NCBI GenBank assembly: GCA_964638055.1
Contig: CAZWXF010000021.1
Location: forward strand, 1-30,289
Direction of reading: 5' to 3'
Source of the DNA: Prado023 sp964638055
Lineage (GTDB): Bacteria > Actinomycetota > Actinomycetes > S36-B12 > CAIYMF01
DNA: 30,289 nt
Positions 15,764 to 25,310 of the stretch are shown in pieces; within the stretch, counting starts at the first letter, position 1, and each line of letters opens with the position of its first letter. A program made the position numbers and the translations under genes. The notes beneath the pieces were generated by a model. It had not been told where the DNA came from. It was given only the letters and a program-made list of their open reading frames with translations, and searched no databases.

Positions 15764-16953
15764 GTGGCGTCGGCCGCCAGGGCCCCCGCGCTCGCACGGT
15801 CGTGGCCCCGACCGGCGCCCTCGATGACCTCGACCACCAGCAGGCCCACAACGGTCCAGAACGCGGCCCACATGATCAGGCTGGGCGTCAGGCGATGGGC
15901 CGACACCAGCCAGAGGGCGGCGCCCACCAGGACCAGGCCGCGAAGAACGGGCACGAGCAGCGGGGTCCGGGCGGTCACGCGGCCGACGGTGCCGGGCGCC
16001 AGGGGCGATCCCACCCGGTGCGCCACACGCGTCACGGCCAGGCGGACCCGGACTCCGGAGGCCGAGGCGCCGCCGAGCAGACCGGCGACCAGCATGGCCA
16101 CCCCCACCGCGACGCACACCAGCAGGGCGTTGATCAGGAAGCGCAGCACCACCTCGAACACCTCGGCCAGCAGGATCCCGCGCTCGGGGGTCTCGGCGGC
16201 GTTGACCAGATGTGCCTGCCCGAGGTCGAGCCCCGTCCACGTCAGCACCGAGGCCACCGCAAGCCCCAGACCCGCCCATGCCAGGCCCCGTGAGCGGCGG
16301 GGCCACAGCAGGATGGCCGCGACGAACATGGCCACCACGACCAGCCACAGCCAATCCGCGATGGGCAGGAAGATGTCCAGCGCGTCGGCCACGATCTGGA
16401 GGTTCGGGGTGGATGCCAGGACGATCTGCTGGCCGGCGTTGGTCAGGTCGATGGACGCCACGAACGGGATGCCCCGCTCCACGAGCTCTGCCTGGATCAG
16501 CTCGAGGGCGACCCTGGTGTCGAGGATGAGCTGCCCCTCCTGGAGGGTCACCACGCCCTGGCTCTCATGGTTGAGCAGGGCGACGAAGGACCGCTGCATC
16601 GCCTCGGTGATCCGCAGCCATGCCTCACCGAACCGCTCACTGTGGACGTACGAGTCGATCGCGTTGGAGATGGCGGAGTCCAGGCTCACGGCGACGGCGT
16701 CGGTGAGCCGGGGCGCGTTCGGGAACACCTCGCGCAGGCGATCGGCGGTGTCGAGGCGCTCGAGGATGGCCGTGGTGGCCGCCGCCCCGACCGCGTCCTG
16801 GACCTGGGGCGAGTCGGCCAGGGGGGCCACGGTCTCGACGAACTCGTCGGAGTTGGTCAGCGTCCTGGCTGCCCACACCGAACCGACAGCGACCGGGGCC
16901 AGCAGGCTGGCCACGATGACGAGCACCGCCGCCACGGCCCGACGCATCCTCAT
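15760..16953 (-). CDS. Conserved multi-spanning membrane protein, function unknown
   Basis: The protein has 397 residues; the family is not named here. The start at 16953 is set by a TACTCT box 6 nt upstream (leaderless). An N-terminal membrane segment (AAVLVIVASLLAPVAVGSVW, about 10-29) is followed by an extracytoplasmic region of ~180 residues. That region begins ARTLTNSDEFVETVAPLADSPQVQDAV and is rich in Asp, Glu and Ala. About five further membrane helices follow, from IADWLWLVVVAMFVAAILLW to MWAAFWTVVGLLVVEVIEG. There are no catalytic or transporter motifs. The TNSDEFVET..PL...P.VQ opening is a pattern I have seen in actinobacterial membrane proteins without assigned function. It diverges from rarA across 126 bp that hold a long inverted repeat. 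Confidence 0.8.
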   Translation of the reverse strand: MRMRRAVAAVLVIVASLLAPVAVGSVWAARTLTNSDEFVETVAPLADSPQVQDAVGAAATTAILERLDTADRLREVFPNAPRLTDAVAVSLDSAISNAIDSYVHSERFGEAWLRITEAMQRSFVALLNHESQGVVTLQEGQLILDTRVALELIQAELVERGIPFVASIDLTNAGQQIVLASTPNLQIVADALDIFLPIADWLWLVVVAMFVAAILLWPRRSRGLAWAGLGLAVASVLTWTGLDLGQAHLVNAAETPERGILLAEVFEVVLRFLINALLVCVAVGVAMLVAGLLGGASASGVRVRLAVTRVAHRVGSPLAPGTVGRVTARTPLLVPVLRGLVLVGAALWLVSAHRLTPSLIMWAAFWTVVGLLVVEVIEGAGRGHDRASAGALAADAT

Positions 16954-16959
16954 GGCCGC

Positions 16960-16965
16960 AGAGTA
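16960..16965 (-). promoter_or_regulatory. -10 box TACTCT for leaderless membrane-protein gene
   Basis: On the minus strand TACTCT (16965-16960) lies exactly 6 nt before the ATG at 16953; no ribosome binding site precedes the ATG. Confidence 0.6.
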
Positions 16966-16988
16966 GCCGTGGGCCCGAACTCGCTGCT

Positions 16989-17033
16989 TGCGTAGTCGAT
17001 TCGGTCCCTTGAGCTGACCGGATCGACTACGCA
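16989..17033. repeat. Long inverted repeat in divergent intergenic region
   Basis: TGCGTAGTCGATTCGGTC (16989-17006) and GACCGGATCGACTACGCA (17016-17033) are reverse complements at 17 of 18 positions; the exception can still pair as a G-T wobble in one RNA strand. The loop is 9 nt. Beyond the arms, CGCTGC and GCGGCA extend the pairing by about five more pairs with one bulged base. Genes on both sides point away from it, so it is not a terminator for either. It lies just upstream of both predicted promoters. Confidence 0.9.
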
Positions 17034-17050
17034 GCGGCAAGGGTCCAGCC

Positions 17051-17066
17051 GGGGGTTGCGACCCCC
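17051..17066. repeat. GGGGGT-TGCG-ACCCCC inverted repeat before rarA
   Basis: A perfect 6-bp arm with a 4-nt loop ends one base before the rarA -10 box, so it occupies the promoter spacer. It could be an operator dyad or simple cruciform-prone sequence. Confidence 0.7.
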
Positions 17067-17067
17067 C

Positions 17068-17073
17068 TACGAT
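17068..17073 (+). promoter_or_regulatory. -10 box TACGAT for leaderless rarA
   Basis: TACGAT lies 6 nt before the ATG at 17080, placing the transcription start at the start codon. There is no Shine-Dalgarno sequence. Confidence 0.6.
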
Positions 17074-17079
17074 GGCCCG

Positions 17080-18525
17080 ATGCCGACGTCCAGGCGCCCG
17101 GGTGGGCAGGCTCCCGGATGGGCAGCGGACGAGCCGGCGGCGACCCTGTTCGACCAGCCGGGCCGCGGCAGGGCACCGCTGGCGGCCAGGATGCGTGCCC
17201 GCGACCTCGGCGAGGTCCTCGGCCAGGCCGAGCTCCTGGCGCCGGGCACGCCTCTGAGCCGGCTCGTCGCAGGGGAGAGAGCGCCGTCGGTGATCCTGTG
17301 GGGACCACCCGGTTCGGGCAAGACGACCCTGGCCCACGTGATCAGCCGGGCACGGGGGAGCCGGTTCGTGCAGCTGTCCGCCGTGAGCGCAGGCGTCCGC
17401 GACGTCCGGGCCGCCATCGAGGGGGCTCGCGCATCGAGCATCCCCACGGTCCTGTTCGTCGACGAGGTCCATCGCTTCTCCCGGACCCAGCAGGACGCGC
17501 TGCTGCCCGGCGTGGAGAACGGCTGGGTGACCCTCCTGGCGGCGACGACCGAGAACCCGTCGTTCAGCATCGTCTCGCCGCTGCTGTCGCGCTCGGTCCT
17601 CCTCACGCTGCGAGCGCTCACCGACGACGAGGTGGGAGTCCTGCTGGACCGGGCGCTCGTCGACGCACGGGGACTCTCCGGGGCGGTCACCCTCGCCCCC
17701 GAGGCCCGCGACGACCTCATCCGGTACGCCGGGGGTGACGCGCGCCGCGCCCTGACCTACCTGGAAGCTGCTGCCGACGCCGCGCAGGAGCGCGCCGCGC
17801 GCGTCGACGCGCCCGCACACGTGACCGACGACGGCGGCGATCACGTCGTGCCGGTGACGGCACAGGACGTCTCAGCGGCGGTGCATCGTGCCCTCGTCCG
17901 CTACGACCGTGCCGGCGATCAGCACTACGACGTGATCTCGGCGTTCATCAAGAGCGTCCGCGGCTCCGACGTCGACGCAGCCCTGCACTACCTGGCCCGG
18001 ATGATCGAGGCGGGGGAGGACCCGCGTTTCATCGCACGGCGCCTTGTCATCCTGGCCAGCGAGGACATCGGGATGGCCGACCCGTCGGCCCTCCCGGTCA
18101 CGGTCGCGGCGATGCAGGCAGCGGCCACCATCGGGTTGCCCGAGGCTCGCCTCGCGCTGGCCCAGGCGACGATCCACCTGGCGCTGGCGCCCAAGTCGAA
18201 CGCCGTCATCCGGGCCATCGACGCCGCCGGGTCTGACGTGCGGGCCGGGCGGATCGGCCGGGTCCCGGCTCACCTGCGCGACGCCCATTACCCGGGAGCC
18301 AGGCAGATGGGCGTCACCGGCGAGTACCGGTACCCCCACGACGACCCGGCAGGCGTGGTGGCCCAGCAGTACCCGCCGGACCCCATCGTGGGACGGCGCT
18401 ACTACGAGCCGACCGAGCATGGCGCCGAGAGCAGGATGCGCGCCCTCGTGGCTCGCCTGCGCGCGGCGGTGACGGGCCGGCGACCCGACGATGGTCAGGG
18501 TGATGGCGCGACCGCGCGCGGGTAG
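17080..18525 (+). CDS. rarA: Replication-associated recombination protein A (AAA+ ATPase)
   Basis: The 481-residue AAA+ protein acts at stalled replication forks and is related to clamp-loader subunits. Walker A is GPPGSGKTT with Lys81; Walker B is VLFVDEVHRF with Asp128-Glu129; sensor 1 is AATTENPSFSI, and the arginine-finger region SPLLSRS follows. The C-terminal tetramerisation region contains YDVISAFIKSVRGSDVDAALHYLARMI and ASEDIGMADPSAL. The N-terminus keeps the RarA pattern (LFDQPGRGRAPLAARMRARDLGEVLGQ). The ATG at 17080 is favoured by the TACGAT box; a TTG at 17056 would add eight residues. In many actinobacteria rpsD follows; here it does not. Confidence 0.95.
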   Translation: MPTSRRPGGQAPGWAADEPAATLFDQPGRGRAPLAARMRARDLGEVLGQAELLAPGTPLSRLVAGERAPSVILWGPPGSGKTTLAHVISRARGSRFVQLSAVSAGVRDVRAAIEGARASSIPTVLFVDEVHRFSRTQQDALLPGVENGWVTLLAATTENPSFSIVSPLLSRSVLLTLRALTDDEVGVLLDRALVDARGLSGAVTLAPEARDDLIRYAGGDARRALTYLEAAADAAQERAARVDAPAHVTDDGGDHVVPVTAQDVSAAVHRALVRYDRAGDQHYDVISAFIKSVRGSDVDAALHYLARMIEAGEDPRFIARRLVILASEDIGMADPSALPVTVAAMQAAATIGLPEARLALAQATIHLALAPKSNAVIRAIDAAGSDVRAGRIGRVPAHLRDAHYPGARQMGVTGEYRYPHDDPAGVVAQQYPPDPIVGRRYYEPTEHGAESRMRALVARLRAAVTGRRPDDGQGDGATARG

Positions 18526-18552
18526 GCCCTCGCGCTCGCGGCGTCCGCCGCC

Positions 18553-18630
18553 GCGGCATGGGGGTCCCGGAGGTCCGGGGCGCATCGGCGGGCATGTCCG
18601 CCAGGCGGCTCCCCGGACCTCCGATGCCGC
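18553..18630. other. Strong nested stem-loop in the rarA downstream interval
   Basis: A perfect 13-bp pair, CGGAGGTCCGGGG (18568-18580) with CCCCGGACCTCCG (18611-18623), is extended outward by GCGGCAT (18553-18559) with ATGCCGC (18624-18630) across an 8-nt one-sided bulge. Inside the 30-nt loop, GGCGG (18587-18591) pairs with CCGCC (18598-18602). It could terminate rarA transcription, but the size and nested form exceed a plain terminator, so a small structured RNA or palindromic repeat is possible. Confidence 0.75.
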
Positions 18631-18640
18631 ACCCGCCCGT

Positions 18641-18646
18641 TAGGGT
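18641..18646 (+). promoter_or_regulatory. -10 box TAGGGT for a leaderless small gene
   Basis: TAGGGT lies 6 nt before the ATG at 18653, immediately after the stem-loop. Confidence 0.6.
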
Positions 18647-18652
18647 TCGCCC

Positions 18653-19051
18653 ATGAGTCGCACGTTCTGGGTGGCCGTGGGTGCCGTCGGCGGGATCGCC
18701 GCATACCGCCGGGGGGAGCGTATGGCGCGGCGTGCCCGAGAGCTCGGCCCGCTCGGGACCGCCCAGGCCGTTGCCGCCTCCACCAGTCGCCTCGCCGGGC
18801 ACACGGCCAGCGGGCTGGGTCGGATCAACGAGGTCAAGGCGCGACGGGAGGGCCGGCTCGTCATCGGGTCGGCCGAGGAGGTCATCGCGCCAGCGGTTGT
18901 CCCGGAGCTGGCCGAGGCGGTCCCCGCCGAGGTGGAGCCGCCCCGGGTGGCCGACCTGCGAACCGCGCCAGGCTCCCGGCGCCGCACGGGCGACCCGGAG
19001 CGCGCCCCGACGCAGCCGGCCGCACCCGTGACCCTGGTCTCCGTGCGCTAG
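18653..19051 (+). CDS. Small DUF6167-like hypothetical protein
   Basis: The protein has 132 residues. It opens with MSRTFWVAVGAVGGIAAYRRGERMARRARELGPLG: a short hydrophobic N-terminal segment (about 5-18) followed by basic residues, as in single-span anchors with the positive side inside. An Ala/Arg-rich amphipathic region and a Pro/Arg-rich, probably disordered tail follow. Streptomyces genomes carry a similar small protein (DUF6167) just upstream of alaS, and position and N-terminal pattern agree with that. No function is known. The leaderless promoter and steady codon use argue that it is real. Confidence 0.65.
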   Translation: MSRTFWVAVGAVGGIAAYRRGERMARRARELGPLGTAQAVAASTSRLAGHTASGLGRINEVKARREGRLVIGSAEEVIAPAVVPELAEAVPAEVEPPRVADLRTAPGSRRRTGDPERAPTQPAAPVTLVSVR

Positions 19052-19084
19052 GACCCGCCATCATGGCAAGGACAGCCCCCGAGA

Positions 19085-19152
19085 AGTGCCAGCGGGCACT
19101 CGCGGCTGCATCCCGGGCGCAGGTCGGGCGCGGCGCTCCGGAGCCCGGCGCC
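19085..19152 (+). other. Two stem-loops in the alaS upstream region
   Basis: AGTGCC-agcg-GGCACT (19085-19100) is a 6-bp hairpin. GGCGC (19127-19131) pairs with GCGCC (19148-19152) around the palindrome GCTCCGGAGC (19135-19144). Either can end the preceding transcript or form part of the alaS leader. No other gene is seen in the 150-bp interval. Confidence 0.5.
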
Positions 19153-19201
19153 TCTCGCAGCCGCTAGGCCGAACACCACACGAAGCAAGGGGTGCTCCCG
19201 C

Positions 19202-21880
<2,679 letters not shown>

Positions 21881-21892
21881 GGTCGGATCGTC

Positions 21893-22345
21893 ATGCGGAC
21901 CGGCGTCAGGCTGGGCATCGACGTGGGCTCGGTCCGGATCGGGGTCGCGCGCACGGACCCGTCGGCGACGCTGGCCGTGCCCGTGGAGACCGTGCGCCGT
22001 GGTGCGGGGGACATCGCTCGCATCGCCGCGCTGGCGGCCGAGCACGAGGCCATCGAGGTGGTCGTCGGGCTGCCCCTGGGACTGTCGGGCCGCAGCGGTC
22101 CGGCCGCCGAGGCCGCCGCGGCCTTCGCCCGGGAGCTTGCCCGTGCGACCGGGTCGGTGCCGGTCCGGCTGGTGGACGAGCGGCTGTCCAGTGTCCAGGC
22201 GCATCGGAACCTGCACTCGGCCGGGCGTTCGGCCCGATCTGGCCGACCCGTGATCGATCAGGAGGCCGCCGTGATATTGGTCCAATACGCTGTTGACCAC
22301 GAGCGGGCCACGGGCGCCGCGCCGGGAAGGCTGATCCAGGAGTGA
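21893..22345 (+). CDS. ruvX: RuvX/YqgF-family Holliday-junction resolvase-like nuclease
   Basis: The protein has 150 residues. RNase H-like marks are GIDVGSVRIGVARTDP with acidic Asp10, VVGLPLGLSGRSGPAA, the VDERLSSVQA motif, and DQEAAVILVQ near the C-terminus. YqgF proteins are credited with pre-16S rRNA 5'-end processing and have also been proposed as junction resolvases. It follows alaS by 12 nt and precedes mltG by one base, so the three genes form an operon. Confidence 0.92.
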   Translation: MRTGVRLGIDVGSVRIGVARTDPSATLAVPVETVRRGAGDIARIAALAAEHEAIEVVVGLPLGLSGRSGPAAEAAAAFARELARATGSVPVRLVDERLSSVQAHRNLHSAGRSARSGRPVIDQEAAVILVQYAVDHERATGAAPGRLIQE

Positions 22346-22346
22346 T

Positions 22347-23474
22347 ATGAGCGACGTGGGCTTGGAGCTGACCGGCGATTCCAAGCCGCCCAAGGGCGCT
22401 CGGCATCGGGGCCGGTCCTGGCTGGCGGTGCTGGTGAGCCTTGCTGTGGTGCTCGCCCTCTTCCTGGGCTTCCGGCTGCTCGCCAGCAAGTTCCCCAGCT
22501 TCGGCCTGGGCCCGCCCGACTACACGGGCGAGGGGACGAACATCGCGGTGACCGTAGAGGTGGTGTCCGGCAACACCCTCACCCAGATCGGTCAGACGCT
22601 CAAGGCCAAGGACGTCGTGGCGTCCGTCGACGCGTGGCTCGCGGCAGTCCAGCGCGAGCCCAAGTCGAGCACGATCGGGCCGGGCCTGTATGACATGCGG
22701 ACCCAGATGAGCGCCGATGCCGCCGTCGCTCGGATGATCGACCCCAACTCTCGCATCACCGCGGACCTGCTGCTCCGGGAGGGCCTGCGGATCTGGGAGA
22801 GCGCCGACACGATCGTGAGGTCGACGGACCTGAGCAAGTCGCAGGTCGACAAGGCGCTCAAGGACGGCGATGCGATCGGCCTGCCGTCGTACGCGGATGG
22901 CTTCGCGGAGGGATTCCTGTTCCCAGCCACCTATGAGGTGAGCCCGGGTGAGACCGCGACCCAGCTGATCGGACGCATCGTGGATCGCTACGAGACCGCC
23001 GCCAAGTCCGCGGGCCTCGCCGAGGGTGCCCAGGGACAGGGCTTCTCGACCTATGAGGCGCTCATCATCGCCAGCTTGGTGCAGGCCGAGGGGCACCCGC
23101 AGGACTTCGAGAAGGTGGCCAGGGTCATCTACAACCGCCTCGACCCGGACACGTGGGCGGGCACCAACGGCTACCTGCAGATGGATGCCACGGTGAACTA
23201 CGCGCTGAAGTCATCGGAGATCAACCTCACCGAGGAGCAGCTGCACGGCACGGAATCCCCCTACAACACCTACACGCACAAGGGCCTGCCGCCGACCCCG
23301 ATCAATTCGCCCGGCCAGGCAGCCATGGAGGCGGCGATCGAGCCGGCGGACGGACCTTGGCTCTACTACGTCACGGTCAACCCAGACACTGGCGAGACGA
23401 AGTTCACCGATGACTACAACGAGTTCCTGCAGTTCAAGTCCGAGTTGAGCCAGTGGCACGCGGAGAACCCCTGA
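22347..23474 (+). CDS. mltG: Endolytic murein transglycosylase
   Basis: The 375-residue membrane protein cleaves nascent peptidoglycan glycan strands. ATG 22347 has AGGAG at 22338-22342 and sits one base after the ruvX stop. One membrane segment (LAVLVSLAVVLALFLGFRLLA, about 27-47) is followed by a LysM-like region and the YceG domain. The catalytic Glu248 is in IIASLVQAEGHPQDFEKVARVIYNRL. The second signature is LQMDATVNYAL and YNTYTHKGLPPTPINSPG, then WLYYVTVNPDTGETKFTDDYNEF. The aroE gene begins within a few bases of the stop. Confidence 0.95.
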   Translation: MSDVGLELTGDSKPPKGARHRGRSWLAVLVSLAVVLALFLGFRLLASKFPSFGLGPPDYTGEGTNIAVTVEVVSGNTLTQIGQTLKAKDVVASVDAWLAAVQREPKSSTIGPGLYDMRTQMSADAAVARMIDPNSRITADLLLREGLRIWESADTIVRSTDLSKSQVDKALKDGDAIGLPSYADGFAEGFLFPATYEVSPGETATQLIGRIVDRYETAAKSAGLAEGAQGQGFSTYEALIIASLVQAEGHPQDFEKVARVIYNRLDPDTWAGTNGYLQMDATVNYALKSSEINLTEEQLHGTESPYNTYTHKGLPPTPINSPGQAAMEAAIEPADGPWLYYVTVNPDTGETKFTDDYNEFLQFKSELSQWHAENP

Positions 23475-23476
23475 TC

Positions 23477-24319
23477 GTGGATCGGCCTCGCGCAGCCGTG
23501 CTGGGCAGTCCCATCCGGCACAGCCTCTCCCCGGTGCTGCACCTGGCCGCATACGCCGAGCTCGGGCTGCCGTACCGCTACGACGCGATCGAGGTCCGCG
23601 AGGACGAGCTTGCGGCCTTCCTGGACTCCTGTGACCGGTCATGGTTCGGCCTCTCCCTGACGATGCCGCTGAAGTCTGCTGTCATCCCACTCCTCGACGA
23701 GTCCAGCGACCTGGTCCGACTCGTGGGCGCCGCGAACACCGTCGTGCTCGGGGAGCAGGGGCGAGTGGGCCACAACACCGACGTCGCCGGGATCGTGACA
23801 GCCCTTCGTGACGCCGCGTCCGGGCGGCTTCACCGCGCCCGGGACGTCGGTCACGGCGTCATCGTCGGAGCGGGTGCGACGGCCGCGTCCGCCCTGGCCG
23901 CGATGGGCTCGCTGGGCGTGGGCTCGGTGACCGTCCATGCCAGACGACCTGAGGCTGCAGAAGCTCTGCGCGGCCAGGCCGAGATCCTGGGCATCACGCT
24001 GGTCGTCGCGGGCTGGCCCGAGCGCATCCCCGGACGGGACGAGGCCTTCGTCGTCATGAGCGCGGTGCCGGCCTCCGCTTCTGCCGGCCTGGCCGGCGCT
24101 GTCCCGCCGGACCCCGGACTGCTCCTCGACGTGTCGTACGACCCTTGGCCACCTCCCCTGGTCGTCGCGTGGCGATGCGCCGGGGGCCAGGCAGCCAGTG
24201 GCGATCGGATGCTCCTGCACCAGGCGGTGGGGCAGGTCAGGCTCATGACGGGTCGCGAGCCGGACACCGCGGCCATGGACCTCGCGCTGGGTGCCGAGCT
24301 CGCCCGGCGGCACGCCTGA
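23477..24319 (+). CDS. aroE: Shikimate dehydrogenase
   Basis: The 280-residue enzyme reduces 3-dehydroshikimate to shikimate with NADPH. GTG 23477, two bases after the mltG stop, is chosen; GTG 23453 inside mltG is an alternative adding eight residues. Substrate-binding and catalytic marks are GSPIRHSLSPVLH, Lys66 in MPLKSAV, GAANTVV and Asp102 in GHNTDVAG. The nucleotide-binding stretch is VIVGAGATAASALAAMGSLGVGSVTVHARRP. The C-terminal LLHQAVGQVRLMTG is typical of the family. It belongs to the alaS-ruvX-mltG transcription unit and is separated from the aroC-aroK-aroB run by the prepilin peptidase gene. Confidence 0.94.
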   Translation: MDRPRAAVLGSPIRHSLSPVLHLAAYAELGLPYRYDAIEVREDELAAFLDSCDRSWFGLSLTMPLKSAVIPLLDESSDLVRLVGAANTVVLGEQGRVGHNTDVAGIVTALRDAASGRLHRARDVGHGVIVGAGATAASALAAMGSLGVGSVTVHARRPEAAEALRGQAEILGITLVVAGWPERIPGRDEAFVVMSAVPASASAGLAGAVPPDPGLLLDVSYDPWPPPLVVAWRCAGGQAASGDRMLLHQAVGQVRLMTGREPDTAAMDLALGAELARRHA

Positions 24320-24464
24320 TCACCCTGCCTGCCGCGCCGATCGGAGCTCGACGCCGACGCGGCACGTGGGCGAGGAGTGGATGGCCATTGAGGACCTCAG
24401 TCGTCTTCAGAACACCCTCCATCCACAGGCTCATCTGACCCGCCAGCGCGGGCGGGAATGGACA

Positions 24465-25250
24465 ATGACCCCCGTGGACCTGGCCCTGCTCGTGGTGACC
24501 GCCGTCGTGGGCCTGATCGTGGGCAGCTTCTGCACGGTCCTCATCGATCGGGTGCCCCAGGAGGAGGCCGTCTCGTTCCCGTGGCGGTGCCCGAGCTGTC
24601 GCAACCCCCTGAGCCACGCGGAGACGCTCCCGGTGATCTCGTGGGCCATCCAGGGGGCCCGGTGCCGGTCCTGCGGGAGTCGGATCAGCGTGCGATATCC
24701 ATTCATCGAGCTGTTGACCGCGGGGCTGTACGTCGGGGTCGTCGCCGTCCTGGGCCTCTCGTGGGAGTTGCCCGCGATGCTGTACCTGACCGGCATCGGG
24801 GTGGCTCTGGCCTTCATCGACCTGGACACGATGCGGCTGCCCAACGTCCTTACCCTCCCGAGCTATCCGATCGTGGCCCTGCTCCTGGCGCTTCCGGCTG
24901 CGGCCGACGGGGCCTGGGACCAGTACATCAGGGCACTGCTCGGTGCGGCGGCCATGTTCGCTGCGTACCTGCTCCTGGCCATCGTCAACCCCGCCGGCAT
25001 GGGCATGGGCGACGTCAAGTTCGCCGGTGTCATCGGAATGGCCCTTGCCTGGTTCGGCTGGGACGTGTGGCTGGTGGGAGTGCTCCTGGCGTTCCTGCTG
25101 GGGGCTGTGGTGGGCATCGGGATGATCGTGCGCGGCCGCGGCCGCGGTGCGTCGATCCCGTTCGGGCCCTTCATGGTCGCGGGGGCGCTCATCGCGGTCC
25201 TGCTGACCCCGCAGATCGCCGAGCGATACGCCGTGATCCTGGTCGGCTGA
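24465..25250 (+). CDS. Prepilin peptidase (A24 family, with zinc-finger-like cysteines)
   Basis: The 261-residue polytopic membrane protease would cleave and methylate type IV prepilin-like leaders. ATG 24465 is preferred because the first helix (LALLVVTAVVGLIVGSF) follows at once; ATG 24381 would add 28 residues not typical of the family. Two cysteine pairs, Cys42/45 and Cys67/70, flank the cytosolic loop with RYPFIELLTAG. The aspartate protease residues lie in FIDLDTMRLPN (119-127) and GMGMGDVKF. No pilin or secretion gene is in the window; substrates must be elsewhere. The 145 bp between aroE and this start show nothing recognisable. Confidence 0.93.
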   Translation: MTPVDLALLVVTAVVGLIVGSFCTVLIDRVPQEEAVSFPWRCPSCRNPLSHAETLPVISWAIQGARCRSCGSRISVRYPFIELLTAGLYVGVVAVLGLSWELPAMLYLTGIGVALAFIDLDTMRLPNVLTLPSYPIVALLLALPAAADGAWDQYIRALLGAAAMFAAYLLLAIVNPAGMGMGDVKFAGVIGMALAWFGWDVWLVGVLLAFLLGAVVGIGMIVRGRGRGASIPFGPFMVAGALIAVLLTPQIAERYAVILVG

Positions 25251-25256
25251 TCGCTG

Positions 25257-25277
25257 GGGCTGGCTCGTCAGCAGCCC
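25257..25277 (+). terminator. Short stem-loop after the prepilin peptidase gene
   Basis: GGGCTG (25257-25262) pairs with CAGCCC (25272-25277) around a 9-nt loop, 7 nt after the stop codon. It is a weak terminator candidate before the aroC promoter. Confidence 0.35.
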
Positions 25278-25298
25278 GGCGCCCGCGAGCAGGCATGA

Positions 25299-25304
25299 AA
25301 GAAT
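25299..25304 (+). promoter_or_regulatory. Weak -10 candidate AAGAAT before aroC
   Basis: AAGAAT lies 6 nt before the aroC ATG, the leaderless spacing seen at other genes here, but lacks the first T. No Shine-Dalgarno sequence is present. Confidence 0.35.
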
Positions 25305-25310
25305 CCGGCA

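Noticed and set aside
18653..19051. The small gene as a spurious frame
   Set aside because: It has a good leaderless promoter, an anchor-like N-terminus and a position matching DUF6167 genes upstream of alaS, so it was kept.
24320..24464. Longer N-terminus for the prepilin peptidase from ATG 24381 or beyond
   Set aside because: The extra residues are polar and unlike the family, whose first helix begins almost at the start; the GAGGAG before 24381 is only 3 nt away.
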